From: Dinochytrium kinnereticum
Taxonomy: Eukaryota > Chytridiomycota > Chytridiomycetes > Chytridiales > Chytridiaceae
Length of the DNA stretch: 42,803 nt
Assembly: GCA_027604005.1 (NCBI GenBank)
Contig: JADGJT010000167.1
Span: 1-42,803 of the forward strand
Direction of reading: 5' to 3'
Positions 30,848-39,846 of this stretch are shown here, piece after piece. The notes beneath the pieces are model-generated. The model worked only from the letters and a program-made list of their open reading frames with translations, searched no databases and was not told the origin of the DNA. Position 1 is the stretch's first letter. Every line of letters begins with the position of its first letter. Made by a program: the position numbers and the translations under genes.

Positions 30848-32691
30848 TTATTGCCACCTCTCCTGTTGAACGGCCGCAAATTCCTCTAGGTAGACTACAT
30901 CCGCCCCACCATCTTCAACTCCACAATCCTTCTCACAAGTGTAAACCAGAACTGTGCCAAAGTCCATCCCAACAGACATCTGCGATAAAACCGTTGCAAC
31001 GTCGGCCTGCGTAGGGAAGGATTGCTTTGAATGGTTATCTGCCGTCGCCCGTAAGGCTTTCTCTTCTTCCCGTTTGATTCGAGATGCATACTGCTCGGTC
31101 GGTAGGATGGAGAGAATGGATGGCATTATTTGCATCTCGAAGACGCGAGGAGAGCTACATTTGGGGCAGGGTGGGGGGCCCGAGGTAGAAAGATTTTGGA
31201 GGATTACATCAGTTGCGTAAAAGAGTGGAGTCCCTTTGAAAGAATATCTTTTTTTACAGACAAAAAGGTTAGCCCAATTGGGAAAAAAAAGAACAAAACA
31301 TGACATATTCTCATTTTGTACCTTAAGCATTGCTCTGGCACTTTCTCAACAGCTTTTTGAAACTTTTTAAAGACCTTATCGTAATGTTTCGGTCGAATTT
31401 TTTCATAAGACTCTCCAGCCCAGCTCATACCATCCTCACCCCCCCCTTCCCCCGGAGAATCCAAATCAATCACGTTGCCGCTCTTACGGTACTGCTCCAA
31501 AAGTTTCATCTCGTGCGTATACTGCTCTGACGAGTCCTGCTCTGGCGTTTCCTCATAGTCAAACTCCAAAAAGTATCCAGGAAAGAAATCAGATTTCGCC
31601 CATGCATCTGGAGAGAGGTGGATTTAGAGGGATTTAAAGTGAAGGAAGCGGACTGCTTACCGCTTTTGCTTGGACCCAGAGGCGAGATATCGTTTGAGCT
31701 CGCTATCGACTCGGTAAGTTCAAAAGCTGGAACGCCCGTAGCAGGTTTATCATCTTTGATATCGACAGCCTTTTCATCAGCTTTGTAACTCTATGGTACT
31801 TATTCAGAGCTATAAAAATCAGAAAAACAAACCGTTTCTTTCTTTCCCTTCTTTTTTTTACTCCTCGGTGTAGCGGTCTCAGGATCCATCCGTTTATCCC
31901 GCGCTGCCAATAAATCTTCAATCTCATTCCTCTGATCGATCGCAGACTTTGAACCTCCTCCTTCACTTTTCTTTGCCGAGATTCTCATTGTACCAAACGC
32001 CTGTTCCAAGGAAACTGGATCATCTGAAGCCGCTCCCCAAGAATCATTCTGAGACTCATCTCCCCAAGATTCTCCTGATCCAAATGAAAGCTGTGATAAG
32101 GAACTTCGGGAGGGTGTTTTCACGGTGGTTTTGAGAGGTGTTTCCTGAAACGATGCAATTTTAGACTGATTGGTTCCTTTGGAAGATGACGATGACGGTG
32201 TTGTGGGATTTTGTTTCTTGAATGGCTTTACAGGTGTTGAAGTTTTTTGCTTTGGCTTTTGCGGCTTGATAGCACGCAAAACGACCCAGCTGTGAGAGTA
32301 AGGTACGGATGTAAATGGTCAGTCAACGATTGTAGACCAGAAATTCGAATGCCAACCTTACACCAGCAGACATACATCCCTTCTGATTACAAGCAAAAAC
32401 ATAGAGGATTCTTTCCTTCCGTCCAGGCAAAGCTGCCAAGATCTGAGCAACAAGGTACATGGACCGACCACAGTTTCTACATGAGGCGAGAGCTGGCGAA
32501 GGTTCCGTCTTCATGTCAAGCCATAGCTGGAAGTCGACGATGATGGCACATTAATCCTGGGGAAATGGCTAAACGAATATGCACAAGATCATATATGAAA
32601 ACTTACGTACCGGCTTCCCGCCGATCTTATCTAAGTAAGGATCACAATCATGGCCTGGTTCTAACTCGTCGACGACGAATGCGAGTTGCAT
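30848..32691 (-). CDS. PDCD2/Tsr4-family protein, 6 exons, 507 aa
   Basis: Tsr4/PDCD2 proteins are dedicated chaperones of ribosomal protein uS5 (Rps2) in 40S assembly. Exons 32691-32611, 32526-32357, 32289-31833, 31790-31661, 31607-31322 and 31247-30848 close in phase. The N terminus (MQLAFVVDELEP...DKIGGKPLWLD) and the Cys motif SCRNCGRSM with ILYVFACNQKGC mark the family. A long Ser/Lys-rich linker follows. The PDCD2_C domain starts near residue 330 (HYDKVFKKFQKAV, PEQCLRYSFKGTPLF) and contains PPCPKCSSPRVFEMQIMPS, then VGMDFGTVLVYTCEKDC near the end. The exon 2 donor is weak (GTTGGC), but it is the only one that keeps phase. The long linker makes it larger than human PDCD2 (344 aa). Confidence 0.9.
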
Positions 32692-32823
32692 GGCTTTGTT
32701 TTCTTTTGGAGTTGTCAGAGATTAAAAAAAAAAAAAAGGGAAACAACTTTATGTTGTCGCTATGTTTCTAATTCTATTACAGAGAGGATGGGGTATATAG
32801 CCATAAACACAATAAAATAATAT

Positions 32824-35800
32824 TCAGCCTCCATTAGTGGACGTAACGGATCCCTCCCCTGAGCACGTTGTCACTTGTGACGGTATATGGGAGGATACTG
32901 TCAACGCCACTGCCTTTTTCGTCGCAGGCATAGCCGTGGAAGCATTCTCATCTCCTTCACATTTTGGGGAGGGCGAAGGTGTGGCCGATTCCCTGGCCAG
33001 AGCCACATCCTCAGGTAAAGGCGTCGGTGAAGTCCCCTCCAAAGGTCTAGAGATCTCTCGGCTGGATGGTAAACCGAAAAACTCGAAAAAAATCCTCGGC
33101 ATGCGCCTTCGCATAAGCCGTCTGCTCGGTCCCCTCGGAACGACCCCGTTTTCCATCATCCCTTTCAGGAAAGCCCGGCTCCCTTGAAAATTTCCTGACC
33201 GAACAAAGGCCACCAAAACACCTTCTGTAGCTCTCCTGAGCAAAGTGCGATGAAAATTCTTGCTGCCCCCAAATCGCTCATGTAGGCGCTTGAAAACTTT
33301 CTGAGCACCTTTGGCATCTCCGACCGCTGCCTTGGACCAAACCTGAGTTACGACATGCCTAGGTGTCATCCTATTATCCCCGATCATATCCAATACGCGC
33401 TGAGCTCCAAGGTGATCCCTTAAAATCACAGCAGCGTCTAAAGCGGCCTTAAGCACTCTTATGTCCGTCACGTCTGCCCCTAATCCCTTAAGCGTTCGAA
33501 GCATGCTGGTAACCTTTACGGCTCTTTTCGGGCGACGGCGGTTAGCAATATGCGTCCGTCGCCTTCGTCTCCTTCCTCGACGAAGACGTGTATGGGTCGG
33601 AATGGAGATTTCACGAACTTCGCGGGCACAAGCGGCAAGATAGGCCGATGCCACTATCGAGTCAATACACTGATAATGGTGGTGGTGGTGGTGATGGCGG
33701 AAAAGAAGAAGGGTACTTTGCAATGACTTGATGTTATGAACGACTTTGATACTAGAAGGAGTGCGAGCTGTGCCAGCATTGCGTTCAGGATACGTCCTTA
33801 GTCGGGGTGCGCGATGACTGGAAGATGGTGGGGTCAATGCGGTAAGGGATGAGTGGCGAAGGAAAAAGCTAGAGAGGCGAGGCGAGCTCCAAAGAGGATC
33901 TCCAGGGAGTTGCTTAAGAGTTTCGGATAGAATTTCATTAACGACTCTTGGGCCCGCCCTCCGCTGTAGTTCGGAGAGCACGTAGGCAATAATGTGAGCG
34001 TCAATCATGCGCTTATCAGATGGTGCCAAAGAAGCCGTGTCATCCCCGCCTCTAACAAGCATCCGAAACACGCGCAACGCGTTCGCAACATCACCCTTGA
34101 AAAAGCAAGCTTTGATTAATCTGTGGTAGTAAAATCGGTCAGGGGCTACGCCGTTAGCAATCATCATATCCCTGATAGCTCGTGCGCCCAGCCCGTCGTC
34201 CCTTTGCAATTGGCATAATAGAGCAGTGCCATAATGGTCCGCATCTGGTGGAACGTTCCGAGAATTCATTAGCGACAGTATGTGCAAGGCTAGAGATGGT
34301 TCTTTGAGCCGAATGACTATGCTTAGAAGCTGAGAAAAAGCCATCGCCGAAGGCTTCACGTCGGAACTGACACAGACGCTGTAGAGGATGTCAAAGATCT
34401 TTCCCAACTTATAGGCCCATGCTGAACTCCGTTTCGCACTTCCGATTACTGAAGCAATTTGTTTTCTGGCAGCGGCAGTGGAGATGTCGAGCGGTACACC
34501 TTTAAGAAGCATAGAAGCCGTACTTGTAACCATTGGAACGATGTGATCCCTGGAGTAACGGTCCATATTGCAGAAGGCCTTTACGAGGATAGTCAATGTC
34601 GCCAAATCTCGGTCAATGCCGTGTCTCCTAAATCTCTCCAGAGAGGGCTCTAATGGGGATCGACGAGAAGCTTTGCAGCCCAACGCAGAATTTAGAATCT
34701 CCTTCGTAGGTAAGATACCGAGACGATCCATCTGGGCCAAGTATTCATCAACAGCTCTATCATCTGAAACTCTTGCTACTGTGATTATCAGATCCTGGAA
34801 CATCTCAACGTCTAAGCTAAGATCATTCTCAATCATCCGACGGTAAAGGTCCTTTGCACCAGGCACACTATGTTCACGCCGAAATAGCGACATGAATATC
34901 CTTGCAGCGCTATTAGTCAAGGGCACAGAGGCATTCTTCATCTCATCGTAGACCCTGCAGAGATCTTTCCAGGACCCACGCTCGATGGCTGCAGACATAA
35001 GCATCCGGTAACTTTCCACGTCTAACAAAAATGCAGAGCGTGTCTTTCCTTGTCGTCCAAAAGCAACTGGCCAGTGTTCGAGAATATTTTGCCAAAGCCT
35101 GTCGAAAGGAATGCGGTCCACAAACAGTCGGACATAGAGGAGACGACGGTAATCCGATTCCAATACTCTGAGCTCTGCCTTAATCATGGCCTTAATAACT
35201 GCCTCGATGGCTAGACCCTGATCAATGTAGCTTCTTCGAGCATCGCGGTGAAGCCTCAAGGCTAGTAGTTTTAGAAATTGACGATAGCGGCGTTCTCCCA
35301 CGGCGGCTAGGTTGAGTTTCGCGTCGGCATCATTCATACGATTCACATTCTTCAAAAGATTCCTGAATAACTTCCAGGCCGAATCCGTTTGATCCATTTG
35401 AATCGCCACTCTGAGAGCATCGATCTTTTTGCTTTCTTGCAGTTTTGGGGCGATGGGGTTTTTCGCAATGACATCCAGGTGACTACTTGCAGAGAGTTGA
35501 GAAGGTCCAGCTGAGAGACCAGGATCAGAGGGCATAATAAGAGGAGTCGGAGACGTCGAAGTGAAATGTGTTGATGGGGATGATTTTGGTTCGATGGGTG
35601 TGTTCGGGGTGGATGGCAACAGGTTACTGGTAAACCCATTACTACCGCGTGGTTTTTCGGAGCCGTAAAATCTAGAGGATAGCCTTCTCCGCGCTTCGGT
35701 GCAAGTTTGGAGGCGCATTGTCGTTTGGGAAGATCTTGAAAGAAGGGGGTTCCTCCGCCGTATCGCAGGACACATTGTTGATGAACTCGGAATGCTCAAG

Positions 35801-35859
35801 AGTAGAGACAAAGCCTGTAAGGCGGCCGGGAGGTAAGGGCTCCATGACGATGAGATCAT
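32824..35859 (-). CDS. Pentatricopeptide-repeat (PPR) protein, probably mitochondrial, single exon, 1011 aa
   Basis: An intronless frame. Helical-hairpin repeats of about 35 residues are visible from about residue 290 on: YRMLMSAAIERGSWKDLCRVYDEM... (cut here), FMSLFRREHSVPGAKDLYRRM, FSQLLSIVIRLKEPSLALHIL, YGTALLCQLQRDDGLGARAI and YYHRLIKACFFKGDVANALRV, typical of PPR tracts that bind organelle RNA. Arg-rich N termini after internal ATGs (MCPAIRRRNPLLSRSS at 35775, or MRLQTCTEARRRLSSRFYGS further in) suit a mitochondrial presequence, so one of these may be the true start. Residues about 715-790 interrupt the repeats with a His run and an Arg-rich stretch (RRGRRRRRR). The last 90 residues are low complexity. 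The individual family member is not identified. Confidence 0.85.
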   Translation of the reverse strand: MISSSWSPYLPAALQALSLLLSIPSSSTMCPAIRRRNPLLSRSSQTTMRLQTCTEARRRLSSRFYGSEKPRGSNGFTSNLLPSTPNTPIEPKSSPSTHFTSTSPTPLIMPSDPGLSAGPSQLSASSHLDVIAKNPIAPKLQESKKIDALRVAIQMDQTDSAWKLFRNLLKNVNRMNDADAKLNLAAVGERRYRQFLKLLALRLHRDARRSYIDQGLAIEAVIKAMIKAELRVLESDYRRLLYVRLFVDRIPFDRLWQNILEHWPVAFGRQGKTRSAFLLDVESYRMLMSAAIERGSWKDLCRVYDEMKNASVPLTNSAARIFMSLFRREHSVPGAKDLYRRMIENDLSLDVEMFQDLIITVARVSDDRAVDEYLAQMDRLGILPTKEILNSALGCKASRRSPLEPSLERFRRHGIDRDLATLTILVKAFCNMDRYSRDHIVPMVTSTASMLLKGVPLDISTAAARKQIASVIGSAKRSSAWAYKLGKIFDILYSVCVSSDVKPSAMAFSQLLSIVIRLKEPSLALHILSLMNSRNVPPDADHYGTALLCQLQRDDGLGARAIRDMMIANGVAPDRFYYHRLIKACFFKGDVANALRVFRMLVRGGDDTASLAPSDKRMIDAHIIAYVLSELQRRAGPRVVNEILSETLKQLPGDPLWSSPRLSSFFLRHSSLTALTPPSSSHRAPRLRTYPERNAGTARTPSSIKVVHNIKSLQSTLLLFRHHHHHHHYQCIDSIVASAYLAACAREVREISIPTHTRLRRGRRRRRRTHIANRRRPKRAVKVTSMLRTLKGLGADVTDIRVLKAALDAAVILRDHLGAQRVLDMIGDNRMTPRHVVTQVWSKAAVGDAKGAQKVFKRLHERFGGSKNFHRTLLRRATEGVLVAFVRSGNFQGSRAFLKGMMENGVVPRGPSRRLMRRRMPRIFFEFFGLPSSREISRPLEGTSPTPLPEDVALARESATPSPSPKCEGDENASTAMPATKKAVALTVSSHIPSQVTTCSGEGSVTSTNGG
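33675..33697. repeat. GGT trinucleotide run encoding a seven-His tract in the PPR protein
   Basis: ATGGTGGTGGTGGTGGTGATG on the plus strand reads as seven His codons on the coding (minus) strand. It is likely length-variable between strains. Confidence 0.8.
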
Positions 35860-36305
35860 CTACAAGGAAGAACTATCGCCCGGCGAAGACGATCTGAATG
35901 CGAATTCACTGAACGAAGGCTTTGAGATGAGTATCAAAGTCCATGCAGGCAGCAATAGCTGTATAGACGCAGCAGCAGTAAGCAGTTGCACACCTTGTGA
36001 CGTCGCTCGCAGTCTACATCCGTTTTTGGCATGGGGATTGTCGGCGTTCCGTGTTGAGCAGCGACGAGTAGGTCTCCAACAACTGAGACGATCACTCAGA
36101 AAAAAGAGAAATTCGTTTGAGTGAGTCAAACTTCCGTCGACTCTGACAACCTCACTCACACAAACGCGCTCCACCACAAGAACCTAAGGGCCAACGCGAA
36201 GGGCCTTCATCCTCCTTTTGACGCAGCAACGAGCCAAAAAATACATATTGAATTCATTAGCATATGTATAAATAAGTGTATTTTAAATTTAATACATTCA
36301 AGGCC
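35860..36305. other. Spacer between the PPR gene and the cyclin gene
   Basis: 446 bases upstream of the PPR start and downstream of the cyclin stop, both minus strand. An AT-rich tail (36230-36300, TAAATTTAATAC-like) lies next to the cyclin stop and probably belongs to its 3' end. The rest is ordinary mixed sequence and should hold the PPR promoter. Short frames on both strands have no recognisable product. Confidence 0.5.
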
Positions 36306-39052
36306 CTAGTCTTCCAACATCGCGTCTTCCAACATCCAATCCGCGGGTGTGAATGAGGTGGGGTAAGAAGAAAGAGGCGCTTGAAAATGCTCAGGGGAAC
36401 CGGGAATATCCGTTGGAGTCGAGCACGCGGTTAAGGTCGGACTGTTCCAGGGAGACCCCAGAATACTTTCATTGTCGACCTCCACACCCTCCAAATCGTC
36501 AAAAATCCCTTTCCATCTCACCACCTCTTGACCCATCTCCCAAGTAACTTCATAGGCACTTCTAAAGGAGTGCCCCGTGGCCAGAAGGACATCCTCCGGA
36601 TTTGTCAAAGTGAGGTGACCATCGGCTAAGGCATGGAAGGAAAAACAAAGTATTATTACATGGGAAAGCACACAATAATATCATAAAATCCACAAATACT
36701 CAGCAATAAAGAAACTCACAGCTTTCAAGGATCGCGGCAAGAATACCTGCTGCCAGAAGACTGGCAGGGTATCTATCCAGAGTGGGATAGGACACCGCCT
36801 GCAAAATCGAAGTCGGATTGATTTCCGTGATGGCAGAGATTCGAGCCTCTGCATCATATTCTTCGGGATCGACGTCGGGATTGGACGCTCGCCATCTCCT
36901 AAATCCAAGGGCAACTGCGTTTTGTGCAAAGAGCCTCAAGAAATGGACAACTGTGGGCTGGTTGTCAGAAGGCTGAATAGAGGTATTAGTGAGAGAGTAG
37001 TCAGAGGCTGTACTTACATTTTGCAAAAGAAGCGATAGGTAAGGCTCGAAGAACTCGGCCACAATCCTTGTCCTTTCGTGGACCCACACCTCCATATCCT
37101 CTGTAAGTCCTGATTCGTCCGGAGGAAAGAACGCCTTAAAAAACACCAGAATATCAGGAACATTGGGTTCCTCCCCCTAAGGTTAAATAATTAAAAAAAA
37201 ATGAAGCGGTTACAAAAGTGAATATTTACATTATGAAAAAATGAATAAGTCAAAGATGAAGAAGGTCTTACCGAATCGTTGGCTGCAACCCACACTGAAA
37301 CCATTGACGCCTTCTTGATCTCAAACTCCTCTAGGCCTGGCCTCAGAACCAAAAGTCGGTTCAAATTGCTAATGGCCCGGCATAATGTCTCAGGCCTGAG
37401 ATCTAGCGTCACTATAACTGGCTGGGATGGTTTTAATAGACCGACCCATATGTATTAGCAATCATCGCATTGGACAGAAGAAAAAAATAAGGAAGACTTT
37501 AAATCTTATTATAAGTAAGTACCTCCCACATAGCCATTCGCAAGTGCCCCAACAGATCAGAATGACAGATCCCCCTGTCTGTCACTCCCAGTAAGGAAAC
37601 GGCTTGTGAAGCGACCTCAGCACGGTCGCTGTCCAGTGTCTCTTCTTGATCCTTCAATCTAAGCCAATGCTCGGCGTGCTCTTCAAAGGAAATTTTCGAG
37701 CCATCCTGATTAAAAAAAATAAGGCGAGAGCATGTGAGCACCTGACGAAAAAAGAAGAAGAATGGAAAATATACAAACTTCCGGATTAACAAGGGAGAAT
37801 CCTTGCTCAAAAGCCGACTTGATTTCAGAAGGGATAAAACTGAAGTCACCTAAAGTTGGGCAATAAAAATCACATAATTATTTAATGGAGATATTAATGA
37901 GACAGATCTTACCAGTTCCATAATCCACTTCCATCTCCACCGATGAAAGGCCTATGGTGGCGCCGGAAGGTGTCGGGGAAGGTGGTGGCCTCTCGTCAAA
38001 AGGCGAGTCCTGTCCAATCCTTGACGAGCCCCAAAGCTCCGCCTCCTCCTTGGGCAGCGCGTGGCTCTCCACCCTTGACGACCCTAGCTGATTCTCTACA
38101 GCCTCTTGGTGGTCTAAACGAGTAAGATATGATAATGGAAAAAATTGCCTTACCAGTTTCCTCATAATGCCCACTTAGAGATGAGCTATCAACAGGGGAT
38201 AAAGGTGGAATAGAAGATGAAATAGGCCTTTCATCAACATACAAATCCAGCTCCATCCCTGCTGAAGCCATCTCATTGGAAAAGACACCACCCAACCCCT
38301 GCGACCTGCGCAGAGCCGTGGTTGGGCGTTCTATAAATAAAATTAGAATTTTGCTGTAGAATAGAGAGCTACCTTCTCGTTCATCCTCCACGACTTTAGA
38401 TGCCCTGTCATCGTGATTTTGGGATGGCGTCGGGGTTGGCGGCGATGTTTGGGCATCCGCCGTTGATTCGGCGGATGACCGCGTGCTCTGACAAGCACGA
38501 TTTTGACCGTCCAGCCTCGGCGACCTCCTTCGTGTGCCTGAGGGCACTAAGCAAATATCATTGAAAGAAGGAACGCTTCAAAATGGAGGCTTGAAATGGA
38601 AAGAAAAGAAGAAAAAAGTCACCTTCAAAGTTATCTTGGGTTCTTGGCCTGGAGGCCGTCACCCTAGAAGTCTTTTGAATTTTCGAGGCTCGCCTCTCCA
38701 TCTGCGAAACCTCTCGAACGGCCCCCTGGTTCTCGGCGGATGCTTTATCCATTAGCCTTTGAGACTTTCGTCTAGGCTCCGAAGGTTCTGGGCATCCTGC
38801 ACATGTTTAGAATTTTTTCTGAACAACTTGACCCAAACCAACCTCTTTTACGCGTCCGAGATCCGTTCGACCTTGAGGAACCCGTGCAGCCAGTGGATGA
38901 CTGACTGGGGGGTTCTGAAACCGGCGCCTGTTGCGAAGAGGAAGGCGCCGGGGTCTGTGTGGAATCGTACAAAGTGGGGCCTGAAAAAGAACGAATTCAA
39001 TGAGCGGAAGGAATGAAACGCTCCCAAAAATACGAGATAGCAAAGAAAGCAT
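36306..39052 (-). CDS. Divergent cyclin-box protein with basic N-terminal repeats, 12 exons, about 672 aa
   Basis: Exon starts are 39052, 38980, 38796, 38546, 38330, 38113, 37849, 37705, 37421, 37176, 36972 and 36625; the stop is at 36306; phases close. Residues about 1-310 are disordered: Ser/Pro-rich with two copies of a basic motif, RRKSQRL and RRRSPRL. From about residue 360 there is a cyclin-type box: HLRMAMWE (in place of the usual R-x-I-L-x-D-W), LDLRPETLCRAISNLNRLL, then SMVSVWVAANDSGEEPNVPD, like the LVGVTALWIAAKYEE helix of B-type cyclins. A second fold follows (AEFFEPYLSLLLQNPSDN...VVHFLRLFAQNA, DRYPASLLAAGILAAI). It could partner a CDK. Exon 8 has two in-frame acceptors 36 nt apart (37741 or 37705). 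Cyclin assignment is fairly sure; the subfamily is not. Confidence 0.75.
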
Positions 39053-39846
39053 CCAATCCGCCCGTGGAGATTACTCGGGAAGAGCACACTCTTCCAAGAA
39101 TATGCCTAAGCGAAACCTCTCGAAGCGAACGTTGAGAATTTAAAAAATAGGGCAATCACCCAAAAATAGGGCGATGGATGAGACCAACTGATAAAAGGTC
39201 GTGGTCCCATCACGCAGACCCCCCCCCATTATATCAGAGAAAAGTTATGTTCAGCAAACTAGTCCAAGGTCGAGATAGACCCCACTCTTAACATCAGCCA
39301 AGCATAACCCAATCCATCGACTATAGATATGGCCAGACCCATTTGTGCCAAAAAAAAGATGATCCGCTCGAGCTAACCGTCAGACACGGATGGGAATATC
39401 TCACATAATCCTGCTGTTGTATAGAAAATTCCTTTCTCTCTGCTGCGATAGAGGATCTGTTCCCGCGTTGCAACTACACCCAACAACCACTCCTGGCTTT
39501 CCCAACCAAAAGGCTGAAATCTCAAGCTTACCTTGGAGCCTCGACGCTCGCTTCCTCGCCATTTCTGATACCGATCAGTGCACTGAATAAACGTGTAATG
39601 TGACCGCGTCCTCGCAGCAAGTGCTCGACCCAACACGCAGCTGCTCGCAGGTGTGGGGGCAAGGTCAAGTCAAACGTCAACTAAAAAAACTTTGGGTCAA
39701 AGTAAATCAATGGTGGCACGACCGATGGAAGTTTAAACGTCTGTTTGAGTCCTTTTTCAAAGTGGTATTGTTTTATTATCCCTCTGTTTCAGAGTAGAAA
39801 AGAAACGCCAGCGGGAATGGTGCAGAATTGATGGAAAGTCACCATC
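39053..39846. other. Spacer between the cyclin gene and the Aquarius 3' end
   Basis: About 800 bases, the largest gene-free gap in the right half. It holds the cyclin promoter (minus strand) and the 3' flank of the Aquarius gene. A repeated AAAAATAGGGC element lies at 39143-39175 and a C-run at 39220-39228. I looked for tRNA- or snRNA-like folds and found none I could support. Short frames here have no recognisable product. Confidence 0.5.
39143..39175. promoter_or_regulatory. Paired AAAAATAGGGC(A/G)AT element upstream of the cyclin gene
   Basis: Two 14-base copies (39143-39156 and 39162-39175) differ by one base and are 19 bases apart, start to start, about 90-120 bases upstream of the cyclin ATG at 39052. 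Spacing and position suggest a protein-binding pair. Function is inferred only. Confidence 0.4.

Noticed and set aside
33675..33697. Short tandem repeat as a CRISPR-like array or mobile element end
   Set aside because: It is a trinucleotide run in a coding frame. No repeat-spacer structure, transposase or terminal inverted repeats occur anywhere in the window.
39053..39846. tRNA or snRNA gene in the right-hand spacer
   Set aside because: I found no GGTTCGAATCC-type arm, acceptor stem or snRNA consensus that pairs convincingly.
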